From an uncultured Selenomonas sp. (GTDB lineage: Bacteria; Bacillota; Negativicutes; Selenomonadales; Selenomonadaceae), in assembly GCA_947097535.1 (NCBI GenBank), contig CAMURM010000003.1, positions 1 to 18,197 on the forward strand: a stretch of 18,197 nt of DNA, in the 5' to 3' direction. Shown here in pieces: positions 1-7,062 of this stretch. The position numbers and the translations under genes are program-made. Each line of letters begins with the position of its first letter. Position 1 is the first letter of the stretch. Under the pieces are notes generated by a model. It worked only from the letters and a program-made list of their open reading frames with translations. It was not told the DNA's origin and made no database searches.

Positions 1-440
1 GCTTCGGAATAGGCGGGCGCGATGATGCCGTCGGAGACTTCGCGCTGCAGGAAGGAGGCAGTCTGGGCGTCGCACGGGTCGGAGAGGGCGACGAAATCGC
101 CGTAGGACGACATGCGATCGGCGCCGCGCGCGCGTATGTAGGCGGTCGCGACGGGCGAGAGCTCGACGCCTTCGACAAAGTATGCCTGCTTCAGGGCATC
201 CGAGAGGGGAACGGCGACGGCGGCGCCCGCGGGGCTCACATGCTTGAAGGAGGCGGCGGCGGGAAGCGCGGTCGCTTCCTTGAGCTCCTGCACGAGCTGC
301 CAGCTGTTCATGGCATCGAGCAGATTGATGTAGCCAGGCTTGCCGTTCAGGATCTGGAAGGGCAGCTCGCCGTCTTCCATATAGACGCGTGCGGGCTTTT
401 GGTTCGGGTTGCAGCCGTATTTCAATTCGAGTTCTTTCAT
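1..440 (-). CDS. AICAR formyltransferase (stand-alone PurH-type), N-terminal part, cut by window edge
   Basis: This is the first 146 residues of a phosphoribosylaminoimidazolecarboxamide formyltransferase; the rest lies before base 1. The enzyme transfers a formyl group from 10-formyl-THF to AICAR late in purine synthesis. The N-terminus reads MKELELKYGCNPNQKPARV and is followed by LNGKPGYINLLDAMNSWQLV and AAASFKHVSPAGAAV, a run typical of the AICAR transformylase domain. It begins directly with that domain, so the IMP cyclohydrolase half of fused PurH is absent at this end, as in the stand-alone family common in Firmicutes. The ATG at 440 is preceded by GGAGAG at good spacing. The ZTP riboswitch upstream senses ZTP, which is made from this enzyme's substrate ZMP (AICAR), so family and regulator agree. 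Whether the C-terminus is intact cannot be seen. Confidence 0.9.
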   Translation of the reverse strand, partial: MKELELKYGCNPNQKPARVYMEDGELPFQILNGKPGYINLLDAMNSWQLVQELKEATALPAAASFKHVSPAGAAVAVPLSDALKQAYFVEGVELSPVATAYIRARGADRMSSYGDFVALSDPCDAQTASFLQREVSDGIIAPAYSE

Positions 441-482
441 CGGAGTTCTCTCCTTTTGTGCAAGATCGAGTCGTTCAGATAA

Positions 483-531
483 TAAAAAAACGACCATGGG
501 CGCAGCAAATCTCTCGGCTGCCCAGACGGTC
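483..531 (-). terminator. Riboswitch expression platform: intrinsic terminator
   Basis: On the minus strand GACCGTCTGGGCAGC (531-517) pairs with GCTGCGCCCATGGTC (506-492), apart from one bulged or mismatched position. A run of seven U follows at 490-484. The 5' arm contains the conserved CCGTCTGGGC of the ZTP aptamer, so ligand-bound aptamer and terminator exclude each other. This predicts transcriptional ON control by ZTP. Confidence 0.88.
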
Positions 532-590
532 GGCTTTTCCCGCTGCACTCCCTTGTGGTCATCCACATCCGTCAGTTATGCAGCTTACAA
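532..590 (-). promoter_or_regulatory. ZTP (pfl) riboswitch aptamer
   Basis: Read on the minus strand, the leader of the AICAR formyltransferase gene has a P1 stem GCTGCA/TGCAGC (584-579 with 547-542). It encloses the motif AACTGACGGA, a short hairpin TGTGG-ATGA-CCACA, and GGGAG. After a linker comes CCGTCTGGGCAG (529-518), matching the ZTP-class 3' signature CCGCCUGGGC. That 3' element is shared with the terminator annotated separately. Known members switch on purine and one-carbon genes when ZTP accumulates under 10-formyl-THF shortage. The match rests on motif order and stems seen by eye, not on a covariance-model score. Confidence 0.88.
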
Positions 591-594
591 ATTT

Positions 595-623
595 AATGTA
601 TCATTCCGTTTCTTTTTTGTCAA
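595..623 (-). promoter_or_regulatory. Promoter of the riboswitch and AICAR formyltransferase
   Basis: On the minus strand a perfect -35 TTGACA (623-618) is followed after 17 nt by TACATT (600-595, four of six matches to TATAAT). Transcription would start near 588, just before the first riboswitch stem, which supports both calls. Confidence 0.75.
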
Positions 624-675
624 GTATTTTAGGGTAGCATGGGTAAACGCTAAGTGATTCCTTTATTTCCCCGCG

Positions 676-690
676 CTAATGTGGTATGAT
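676..690 (+). promoter_or_regulatory. Extended -10 promoter of pfkA
   Basis: TGG-TATGAT (682-690) is an extended -10 element (TGn plus a five-of-six -10). The -35 position 17 nt upstream (662-667) is poor, as is usual for extended -10 promoters. The predicted start near 697 leaves a leader of about 65 nt before the pfkA ATG, with small hairpins but no riboswitch I recognise. Confidence 0.55.
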
Positions 691-762
691 GTAGGAAAGG
701 TTTTCCTTTGGATAGGGGAAGGGTTTCGCTTCTCTATCATGGGTTATGGGAGGGATTTTACG

Positions 763-1725
763 ATGTTGAATTGTATCGGTGTTTTGACGAGCGGCGGCGA
801 CAGCCCCGGTATGAATGCGACGACGCGCGCCGTCGTGCGCACAGCACTCTTCGAGGGAGCAGAGGTGTGGGGCATCCATAACGGCTATCGTGGCATATTG
901 GACGAAGAGATGTTCAAGATGGAAAGGAAGGACGTCGGCGATATCATCCAGCGCGGCGGCACGTTCCTGGGCACGGCGCGCTGCCATCGCTTCATGACGC
1001 CGGAAGGCCGTGCGGAGGCTTATGAGAAGCTCAAGGCGCGCGGCATCGAGGGTCTCGTCATCATCGGCGGCGACGGCAGCCTGCGCGGCGCATCGCTCTT
1101 GAGCGAGGAGCACGGCATCCCCATCGTCGGCTTGCCGGGGACGATCGACAACGACGTCTGGGGCACGGACTATACGATCGGCAGCGATACGGCGGCGAAC
1201 ACGATCATCGACGCGATCAACAAGCTGCGCGACACGGCGTCGGCGCATCGGCGCGTCGTCGTCCTCGAGGTCATGGGCAGGCATTGCGGCTGGCTCGCGC
1301 TGATGAGCGGTATTTCCGGCGGCGCGGAGTACATCCTCGTGCCCGAGGAGGACTTCGACCTCGAAGAGATCAGCAACGAGATCAAGGAAGCCTATAAGAA
1401 GGGCAAGCGCTACATCCTCGTCGTCGTCGCTGAGGGTGCGGGCAGCGGTATCGACGTCGGCAATTTCATCGCCGAGCATACGGACATCGAGACGCGCGTC
1501 TCCGTGCTCGGACATATCCAGCGCGGCGGCACGCCGTCCGTCATCGACCGTGTGAAGGCAAGTCAGCTCGGTGAAAAGGCGGCTCTGGCGATCCTCTCGG
1601 GTCTTTCCAACGTCGTCTTCGGCTTCCATCGCGGCAACGTCGTTGCCATCGATCTGCACGATGCCGTGACGAACAAGAAGAAGCTCGATCCCGAATACAT
1701 GCGCCTTGCCAAGGTTCTGGCATAA
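763..1725 (+). CDS. pfkA: 6-phosphofructokinase, ATP-dependent
   Basis: The gene encodes 320 residues, the usual length of bacterial PfkA. The enzyme phosphorylates fructose 6-phosphate to fructose 1,6-bisphosphate, the committed step of glycolysis, as a cytoplasmic homotetramer. ATP-site GGDSPGMN lies at residues 11-18, GGDGS at 102-106, the catalytic TIDND at 127-131 (Asp129 the expected base) and MGRHCGW at 171-177. The ATG at 763 was chosen over an in-frame ATG at 679. It follows GGGAGGG at 748-754, it gives the canonical N-terminus MLNCIGVLTSGGDS, and 679 lies upstream of the predicted transcription start. A strong terminator follows within 15 nt, so it is probably monocistronic. The substrate-loop sequence DNDVWGTDYTIG carries Trp where Pro is usual, a minor oddity. 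Confidence 0.97.
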   Translation: MLNCIGVLTSGGDSPGMNATTRAVVRTALFEGAEVWGIHNGYRGILDEEMFKMERKDVGDIIQRGGTFLGTARCHRFMTPEGRAEAYEKLKARGIEGLVIIGGDGSLRGASLLSEEHGIPIVGLPGTIDNDVWGTDYTIGSDTAANTIIDAINKLRDTASAHRRVVVLEVMGRHCGWLALMSGISGGAEYILVPEEDFDLEEISNEIKEAYKKGKRYILVVVAEGAGSGIDVGNFIAEHTDIETRVSVLGHIQRGGTPSVIDRVKASQLGEKAALAILSGLSNVVFGFHRGNVVAIDLHDAVTNKKKLDPEYMRLAKVLA

Positions 1726-1738
1726 GGAAGAACGTATA

Positions 1739-1786
1739 AAGAAGAAGGAGCCTCCTTTGCGGGAGCTCCTTCTTCTTTTGTTTTTG
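1739..1786 (+). terminator. Rho-independent terminator of pfkA
   Basis: A perfect 13-bp stem AAGAAGAAGGAGC (1739-1751) / GCTCCTTCTTCTT (1765-1777) has a 13-nt loop and is followed by a T-rich tract to 1786. The opposite strand also has a short T-rich tail, so the hairpin could serve the converging metH transcript too. parS-1 begins 2 nt after it. Confidence 0.92.
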
Positions 1787-1787
1787 A

Positions 1788-1803
1788 TGTTTCACGTGAA
1801 ACA
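1788..1803. other. parS: parS centromere site 1
   Basis: TGTTTCACGTGAAACA, a perfect 16-bp palindrome matching the Bacillus parS consensus TGTTNCACGTGAAACA. It is the first of three sites in the convergent gap between pfkA and metH. ParB loads here, closes as a CTP clamp and slides outwards. Confidence 0.95.
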
Positions 1804-1854
1804 AGAGTCGTTTTCCATGTTTCAAATGAAATCTTGGTTTCATTTCTTTTTCGA

Positions 1855-1870
1855 TGTTTCACGTGAAACA
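1855..1870. other. parS: parS centromere site 2
   Basis: TGTTTCACGTGAAACA, identical to site 1 and starting 67 bp after it. Between them at 1818-1833 lies TGTTTCAAATGAAATC, with four differences from parS, possibly a decayed copy. Confidence 0.95.
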
Positions 1871-1890
1871 TTGGTTTCGTTGTCTTGCCG

Positions 1891-1906
1891 CGTTTCACGT
1901 GAAACA
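1891..1906. other. parS: parS centromere site 3 (one mismatch)
   Basis: CGTTTCACGTGAAACA, 15 of 16 positions of the parS consensus, starting 36 bp after site 2. It lies 10 bp beyond the metH stop codon. Confidence 0.88.
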
Positions 1907-1916
1907 TTGCAATCGC

Positions 1917-4289
1917 TCATTCGCCGACGAAGTTTTTGGCGATCTTGACGGCGCTCACACCGTCGTTCGCATAGGCATCGGCGCCGGCGCTCGTGGCGTA
2001 GTCCTCGGTGACAGCGGCGCCGCCGACGATGACGCGCGCCTCGCTCCCTGCGTCGCGCAGTTTCTTGACGACCTTGTCGATCTGTGTCATGGTCGTCGTC
2101 ATCAAAGCACTGAGACCGACGATGTCGGCTTCCTTTTCGAGCGCGGTGCGCACAATGGTATCAGCATCGACGTCCTTGCCGAGGTCGATGAGCTTGAAAC
2201 CGCTGTTCGACAGAAGTGCCGAGACGATGTTCTTGCCGAGGTCGTGCACGTCGCCCTTGACCGTCGCCATGACGACCGTTCCCTTATTGGCTTCCTGCTG
2301 TGCGGGCAGAAGCTCCTTGATCTTCTGGAAGGCGGAGCGCATTGCCTCGGCGGAAAGGAGCACCTGCGGCAGGAAGACGCGGCCTGCGCCGAAGTCGACG
2401 CCGATGTCGTTCATAGCTGCCGTAAGCGCCTTTTCCGTGATTTCATTCGACGAGTGCCCCTCGCGGATTGCCTGCTCGGTCAGCATGGCAATGCTCTCGG
2501 AAGCGCCGTCGATGACCGCCTGCTTGATGGCGGCGATCACATCGCCTTCCATGGGCTTTGCCGTCGCCGCCTTCTTCGGCATATTGAGGTTCGCTTCGTT
2601 GCGGCTGAAGTCAATGCCGCGCGGATCCTTGCCGAGGAGTGCCGCGCTCGCCATCAAGGCGTCCTGCATCTTTTCATCGTAGGGGTTCATGATCGGCGCG
2701 TCGAGCCCGGCAGCGAGGCACATGGCGAAGAAGGTGCTGTTGATCAAAGGGCGGTTTGGCAGGCCGAAGGAGACGTTGGAAAGCCCCATCGTCGCCGGAT
2801 AGCCGAAGCGCGTGCGGTAGAGGTGCAGTGTCTTCAGCACTTCAAGGCAGGCGTTTTGATCGGCGGATATGGTCATGACAAGACCGTCGAGCAGGAAGTC
2901 GTCGTCCTTCAGACCGTGCGCCTTCGCCGCTTCAATGATACCATTGACGACGGCGACGCGATCTTCGGCGGTCTTCGGTACGCCTTCTTCCGTGATGGGC
3001 AGGCAGAGGATGGCGGCGCCGTATTTCTTTGCCAGTGGCAGGAACTCATCAATGCGCTCCTTCTCCGCGCTGACCGAATTGATGAGGGCGCGCCCCGGAT
3101 AGGCGCGGAGGCCGGCTTCGAGCGATTTGGTATCACTGGTATCAATCGCCAGAGGCGCGTCGGTGATCTGTGATACCTCTCGAATGGCATCGTGCATTGC
3201 CTTCGCCTGGTCAATGCCGCCGACGCCCATGTTGACATCGAGGAGGCGCGCGCCCGCACGAACCTGATCGACGGCTTCGCGCTTTACGGAGAAGAGTGAA
3301 CCATTCTTGATTTCCTCTGCGAGCTTCTTGCGTCCTGTCGGATTAATGCGCTCGCCGATGAGGACGGTCGGCAAATCCTTGTCGACGATGACGGTCTTGC
3401 TGCGGCTCGTGAGGCGCAGGCGGCGATCGGCAGGCTTTCGCTCGGCATCGGGCAGATCTTTCACGGCAGCTGCGAGCGCCTTGATATGGGCGGGCGTCGT
3501 GCCGCAGCAGCCGCCGAGATATGTCGCACCGGCAGCGACGAGCTTCTCGCCCCAGCTCGCGAACTCAGCTGGTCCCATGGGGAAGATGGTTCTGCCGTTT
3601 TCGAGACGCGGCATGCCGGCGTTGGGCAGGACGCTGATGGGGACGGTGCAGTTGTCCGCGAGCGCCTGCACGATGGGTACGAGCTGCTCGGGGCCGAGCG
3701 AGCAGTTGACACCGATGATGTCGGCGCCGAGAGCTTCCAACGTGATGGCGGCCGTCTGGGGATCGGTGCCCGTGACAGAGCGGCCGTCCTCGCTGTAGGA
3801 AAGCTGGCAGATGACAGGCAGCTTCGTCGCATCCTTTGCGGCAAGAAGCCCGGCGCGCATCTCCTGTATGTCAATGCACGTTTCAAAGAGCAGATAGTCG
3901 GCGCCTGCATCGGCGAGCGCCTTCGCCTGCTCGTAGAAGGATTGGTAGGCATCTTCGAACTCAAGGTCGCCGAGGGGGACGATGAAGCGTCCCGTGGGAC
4001 CGAGAGAGCCGACGATCTTAGCGCGCCCGCGTGAGGCTTCAAGCGCAAGGCGCACGGCCGCCTCGTTGATTTCCGCCACGCGGTCTTCCAGACCGTAGTG
4101 GTCGAGCTTCAAGGCAGAGGCGCCGAAGGTGTTCGTCTCGATCATCGTCGCGCCGGCTTCAATATAGGCTTCGTGAATCTTTCGCACGACATCGGGCTGC
4201 TCGATATTCATGAGCTCGGGGCAGCCGCCTGCCTTCAGACCTCCTTCCTGCAGCATCGTTCCCATGGCGCCGTCAAAAATATGGATCAT
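1917..4289 (-). CDS. metH: Cobalamin-dependent methionine synthase, lacking the reactivation domain
   Basis: The protein has 790 residues against about 1230 for E. coli MetH. It moves a methyl group from methyl-THF to homocysteine through methylcobalamin. The homocysteine domain (about 1-285) has zinc ligands Cys196 (GVNCSLGP) and Cys261/Cys262 (GGCCGTTP). The pterin domain starts near 308 with IGERINPTGRKKL. The helical cap is followed by the B12 domain, with DVHDLGK giving the lower-ligand His near residue 682 and GGAAVTEDYA close to the end. It stops where fused MetH would continue into the AdoMet/flavodoxin-dependent activation domain; that domain is the upstream gene. The ATG has AAGGAG at good spacing. 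The gap to the upstream gene is 26 nt, so the two form one operon. The stop lies 10 bp from parS-3. Confidence 0.96.
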   Translation of the reverse strand: MIHIFDGAMGTMLQEGGLKAGGCPELMNIEQPDVVRKIHEAYIEAGATMIETNTFGASALKLDHYGLEDRVAEINEAAVRLALEASRGRAKIVGSLGPTGRFIVPLGDLEFEDAYQSFYEQAKALADAGADYLLFETCIDIQEMRAGLLAAKDATKLPVICQLSYSEDGRSVTGTDPQTAAITLEALGADIIGVNCSLGPEQLVPIVQALADNCTVPISVLPNAGMPRLENGRTIFPMGPAEFASWGEKLVAAGATYLGGCCGTTPAHIKALAAAVKDLPDAERKPADRRLRLTSRSKTVIVDKDLPTVLIGERINPTGRKKLAEEIKNGSLFSVKREAVDQVRAGARLLDVNMGVGGIDQAKAMHDAIREVSQITDAPLAIDTSDTKSLEAGLRAYPGRALINSVSAEKERIDEFLPLAKKYGAAILCLPITEEGVPKTAEDRVAVVNGIIEAAKAHGLKDDDFLLDGLVMTISADQNACLEVLKTLHLYRTRFGYPATMGLSNVSFGLPNRPLINSTFFAMCLAAGLDAPIMNPYDEKMQDALMASAALLGKDPRGIDFSRNEANLNMPKKAATAKPMEGDVIAAIKQAVIDGASESIAMLTEQAIREGHSSNEITEKALTAAMNDIGVDFGAGRVFLPQVLLSAEAMRSAFQKIKELLPAQQEANKGTVVMATVKGDVHDLGKNIVSALLSNSGFKLIDLGKDVDADTIVRTALEKEADIVGLSALMTTTMTQIDKVVKKLRDAGSEARVIVGGAAVTEDYATSAGADAYANDGVSAVKIAKNFVGE

Positions 4290-4315
4290 TGATATTCTCC
4301 TTGCTTTGGTATCAT

Positions 4316-5014
4316 TTATAGATTGGTTCGGTTATTAGTATCAGGAACCTTCCTCGAAGGGCAGTCGAACTTGTCGCAGGCAGCACAGCCGCTTGGTGTA
4401 TGTTGTGCCGGAATTTTCTCCTGCGGGACGAGTCCGATGATGGCGGTGATGGATTTTCGCGGTACGAGCATGGAGGCGTCGCTGAGGCGGACGCCGATCT
4501 TCTCGCTTTCGGCGAGGCGAACCATTTCGGGCTGCTGCTCCAGCGGCCAGTCGCCGTAGCCGGGGCTGAAGCGCCAGCGCATCGTATAGCCTTCCTTCGC
4601 GATCTTCGGCTCGATGGCTTTTTCCATCGCGTCGGCGACCTGCTCGACGGCGGCCGTAGCGGCGGCATCGAGAATGACGGAGTAGGCGTAGCGTCCGTCG
4701 GAGAAATATTTTGTCACATGCTCTTCGATGGCATCACCAATGCTTGCCGAGAGCACGATGACCTTCTCTGCCTTCGCCAGATGTTTGGCGATGAGCTTTC
4801 CTTCCATCGTGAAGGGCGGATCGGCGAGCACCGTCTGCGCCGCCGCATCGTAATCGTACATCTGCCATATACCGCGCGGCACGGCGAGGAGGCGCGCTTC
4901 AAGGCAGGCTTCTTCGATGAGTTTTTCATCGAAATCCTGCGCCTTTTGCAGCCCGGCATAGCGGCGCGTTTCCTTCGCATCGATATCGAGCAGAACCGTA
5001 TTGTAAACGGGCAT
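4316..5014 (-). CDS. Stand-alone methionine synthase activation domain (Met_synt_B12)
   Basis: The 232-residue protein matches the C-terminal domain of fused MetH that binds AdoMet for reductive remethylation of inactive cob(II)alamin. The landmark RFSPGYGDWPLEQQ (148-161) holds the RxxxGYGD-type AdoMet site, and RLSDASMLVPRKSITAIIG (176-194) is a second conserved block. The C-terminus adds Cys210, Cys213 and Cys218 (SGCAACDKFDCPSR), absent from E. coli MetH but familiar in split versions; metal or redox use is inference. The start is ATG 5014 because GAAGGAAT precedes it. A longer in-frame start at 5071 would put the parS-4 palindrome inside the coding sequence and lacks a Shine-Dalgarno. 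It is the first gene of the metH operon, divergent from parA. Confidence 0.92.
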   Translation of the reverse strand: MPVYNTVLLDIDAKETRRYAGLQKAQDFDEKLIEEACLEARLLAVPRGIWQMYDYDAAAQTVLADPPFTMEGKLIAKHLAKAEKVIVLSASIGDAIEEHVTKYFSDGRYAYSVILDAAATAAVEQVADAMEKAIEPKIAKEGYTMRWRFSPGYGDWPLEQQPEMVRLAESEKIGVRLSDASMLVPRKSITAIIGLVPQEKIPAQHTPSGCAACDKFDCPSRKVPDTNNRTNL

Positions 5015-5044
5015 AAGATTCCTTCTTTCTTTCGGGGGCAATGA

Positions 5045-5060
5045 TGTTTCACGTGAAACA
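5045..5060. other. parS: parS centromere site 4
   Basis: A perfect TGTTTCACGTGAAACA in the leader of the metH operon, about 80 bp before parA. ParB bound here could touch the divergent metH and parAB promoters; that regulatory role is inference. Confidence 0.95.
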
Positions 5061-5089
5061 TCGATTTTCATTCATAACTTTCCCCCATC

Positions 5090-5098
5090 AGTATATCA
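5090..5098 (-). promoter_or_regulatory. Extended -10 promoter of the metH operon
   Basis: On the minus strand TGA-TATACT is an extended -10 with no good -35. Its start near 5083 gives a leader of about 70 nt that contains parS-4 and is too short for a cobalamin or SAM riboswitch; none was recognised. Confidence 0.5.
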
Positions 5099-5107
5099 TG
5101 CTATAAT
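5099..5107 (+). promoter_or_regulatory. Extended -10 promoter of parAB
   Basis: TGC-TATAAT, a perfect extended -10 at 5099-5107 with no clear -35 at 5079-5084. Start is predicted near 5114. It abuts the metH operon promoter on the other strand, so the two polymerases compete for one short stretch. Confidence 0.65.
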
Positions 5108-5138
5108 AGGAAAAGAAAAGCTTATGGAGGAAAAGAAC

Positions 5139-5900
5139 GTGGCGAAAATTATAGCAGTCGCCAATCAAAAGGGCGGCGTAGGAAAGACGACGACATCGGT
5201 AAACTTGAGCGCCGGTCTTGCCATGCTTGGCAAACGCGTACTGCTCATCGATTCCGATCCGCAGGGCAATGCGACGAGCGGCTTCGGTATCAATAAATCG
5301 GATCTGAAGACGACCATATATCAAGTATTGATCGAAAACCTTGCAATGGAGCAGGCGATTCTTCATACGGGCTATGAGGTCGATCTTCTGCCCGCGAACA
5401 TCGAGCTTGCCGGCGCGGAGATCGAGCTCGTCGCAGCCATCTCGCGCGAGAACCGTTTGAAGCGCTCCGTCGATGCCGTGCGCGAAAAGTACGACTTCAT
5501 CCTCATCGACTGCCCGCCGTCGCTGGGGCTTCTGACGCTCAATGCGCTGACGGCGGCGGATACCGTTCTGATGCCGATCCAATGCGAGTTTTATGCGCTC
5601 GAAGGGCTGGCACAGCTGATGAATACGATGACGCTCGTTCAGAACAACTTGAATCCCGCGCTGGAAATCGAAGGCGTGCTTTTGACGATGTTCGATTCGC
5701 GAACCAATCTTTCGGTGCAGGTCGCTGAAGAAGTCCGCACGCATTTCGGCAGCAAGGTCTATCGCACCGTCATACCGCGCACCGTGCGCCTGAGCGAGGC
5801 GCCGTCGTATGGCCAGCCTATCGTTGCCTATGACAAGAACTGTAAGGGAGCCATCGTCTATATGGACTTGGCAAAGGAGGTAACGGAGCGTGACAGCTAG
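5139..5900 (+). CDS. parA: Chromosome-partitioning ATPase ParA/Soj
   Basis: The 253 residues equal the length of B. subtilis Soj. ATP-bound dimers bind DNA non-specifically and ParB stimulates ATP hydrolysis, which drives origin segregation and, in Bacillus, adjusts DnaA activity. The deviant Walker A is KGGVGKTT (11-18) with its signature lysine, A' is DSDPQGN (38-44) and Walker B is FILIDCPPSLG near 120. I chose the GTG at 5139: it lies 8 nt after GGAGG and gives the canonical MAKIIAVANQKGG. The in-frame ATG at 5124 lacks a Shine-Dalgarno and sits too close to the predicted transcription start. The end overlaps parB by 11 bp, so the pair is translationally coupled. Confidence 0.96.
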   Translation: MAKIIAVANQKGGVGKTTTSVNLSAGLAMLGKRVLLIDSDPQGNATSGFGINKSDLKTTIYQVLIENLAMEQAILHTGYEVDLLPANIELAGAEIELVAAISRENRLKRSVDAVREKYDFILIDCPPSLGLLTLNALTAADTVLMPIQCEFYALEGLAQLMNTMTLVQNNLNPALEIEGVLLTMFDSRTNLSVQVAEEVRTHFGSKVYRTVIPRTVRLSEAPSYGQPIVAYDKNCKGAIVYMDLAKEVTERDS

Positions 5901-7014
5901 GAAGGCATTGGGAAAAGGGCTCGGCGCGCTCTTTCCCACAGAATTGAAAACGCCGGAAGTGAAGGAAGAAGAAACCGCGCAGGCGCCTGATACCAATACG
6001 GAAGAAAGGGAAGCGCCTGCTCCTGTGCAAGGAGTCGAAGGGGAAGCGGCGGAAAAGGAGCAGGCGGCTGAAAAAGAAAAGCCTGCGGCAGAAGCAGCAG
6101 GCGATACCGAAGATGTCGTGATACCAAAAGCGGAAATGTCGAATGGTATCGCGGTACAGGAGATTCCCTTGGAAGCGATATGCGCCAATCGGTATCAACC
6201 GCGTCAGGAATTTGATGAAAGCGCTTTGGATGAACTCAAGGAATCCATCGTGCAGCATGGCGTACTGCAGCCGATCCTCGTGCGCCAGCTTCCGGCAGAA
6301 AAAGGCTATGAACTCGTCGCGGGCGAGCGCCGTTTCCGTGCGGCTAGGCTCGCAGGCTTGACGACGGTTCCCGCACTCGTGCGCCCTTTGAGCGACGCCG
6401 CGAGCACGGAGATCGCCCTGATCGAGAACTTGCAGCGCGAAGATCTCAATGCGATCGAAGAAGCGAGCGCCTACCAGAATCTTTTGCAGAACTTCGGGCT
6501 CACGCAGGAGCTTCTGGCAGAGCGCGTGGGGCGCAGCCGCTCGCATATCGCGAATATGATGCGCCTGCTGAAGCTCGATGCGCGCGTGCAGGAGTATCTG
6601 GCAAACGGCAGCCTGAGCATGGGGCAGGCAAGACCGCTCGTCGTCTTGACGGACGCCGCCTTGCAGAGGGAAGCGGCGGACATCATCATGGCGCGCGAAT
6701 GTTCGGCACGGCAGGCGGAAGAGCTTGTGAAGCGTTTGCAGAAGAGCGCCGAAGCCGAAGATGAAGAGCGTGAGCCTCCGAAGGAACGGCAAGACCTCTT
6801 TTTGCAAGAAGCGGAAGAAAAGCTCAAGATGTTTTTCGGTGCACAGGTGCGCATACGGGCGCAGGGAAAAAAGAATCGCATAGAGATTGATTTTTCCTCC
6901 GAGGATGAGCTGAACCGCATCATTGATTCCCTGCTGGAGAAGAAGAGCAAAGTATTGGCGGATAAGAAGGCCGCCTTGCGGCAATTCTCCGTTGGGGATC
7001 GGTTTACCGTTTGA
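5890..7014 (+). CDS. parB: Chromosome-partitioning protein ParB/Spo0J with long acidic linker
   Basis: The product is a parS-binding CTPase clamp. The GTG start lies 8 nt after AAAGGAGG inside the end of parA. Residues 1-16 (MTARKALGKGLGALFP) are the ParA-stimulating peptide. The CTP-site blocks are NRYQPR (100-105), GERRFRA (145-151) and ENLQRE (179-184); the helix-turn-helix covers about 203-225 (LTQELLAERVGRSRSHI). The C-terminal dimerisation part is present. The protein has 374 residues against about 280 in B. subtilis. Much of the excess is a Glu/Ala/Lys/Pro-rich, presumably disordered stretch at about 20-84 between the N-peptide and the CTPase domain. parS-5 follows the stop by 6 bp. 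Confidence 0.96.
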   Translation: MTARKALGKGLGALFPTELKTPEVKEEETAQAPDTNTEEREAPAPVQGVEGEAAEKEQAAEKEKPAAEAAGDTEDVVIPKAEMSNGIAVQEIPLEAICANRYQPRQEFDESALDELKESIVQHGVLQPILVRQLPAEKGYELVAGERRFRAARLAGLTTVPALVRPLSDAASTEIALIENLQREDLNAIEEASAYQNLLQNFGLTQELLAERVGRSRSHIANMMRLLKLDARVQEYLANGSLSMGQARPLVVLTDAALQREAADIIMARECSARQAEELVKRLQKSAEAEDEEREPPKERQDLFLQEAEEKLKMFFGAQVRIRAQGKKNRIEIDFSSEDELNRIIDSLLEKKSKVLADKKAALRQFSVGDRFTV

Positions 7015-7020
7015 TGTTCA

Positions 7021-7036
7021 TGTTTCACGTGAAACA
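7021..7036. other. parS: parS centromere site 5
   Basis: A perfect TGTTTCACGTGAAACA between parB and the DUF4446 gene, closing the cluster on the right. Confidence 0.95.
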
Positions 7037-7062
7037 TCTTGATTTGAGGAGAAATGATTGGC

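Noticed and set aside
676..1659. 327-codon minus-strand frame opposite pfkA
   Set aside because: Asp/Arg/Ala-rich antisense frame without a family match, while pfkA is complete on the plus strand.
1854..3173. Long open frame (439 codons) on the plus strand opposite metH
   Set aside because: It is antisense to an unmistakable MetH, is rich in His/Arg/Asp as expected for a mirror of GC-biased codons, and resembles no family.
5015..5089. Cobalamin or SAM riboswitch before the metH operon
   Set aside because: The leader from the predicted start is only about 70 nt, taken up by parS-4, with no B12-box or S-box motif.
5088..6984. Long minus-strand frames opposite parA and parB
   Set aside because: They are shadows of the two partition genes, with low-complexity His/Arg/Leu composition and no ribosome-binding site.
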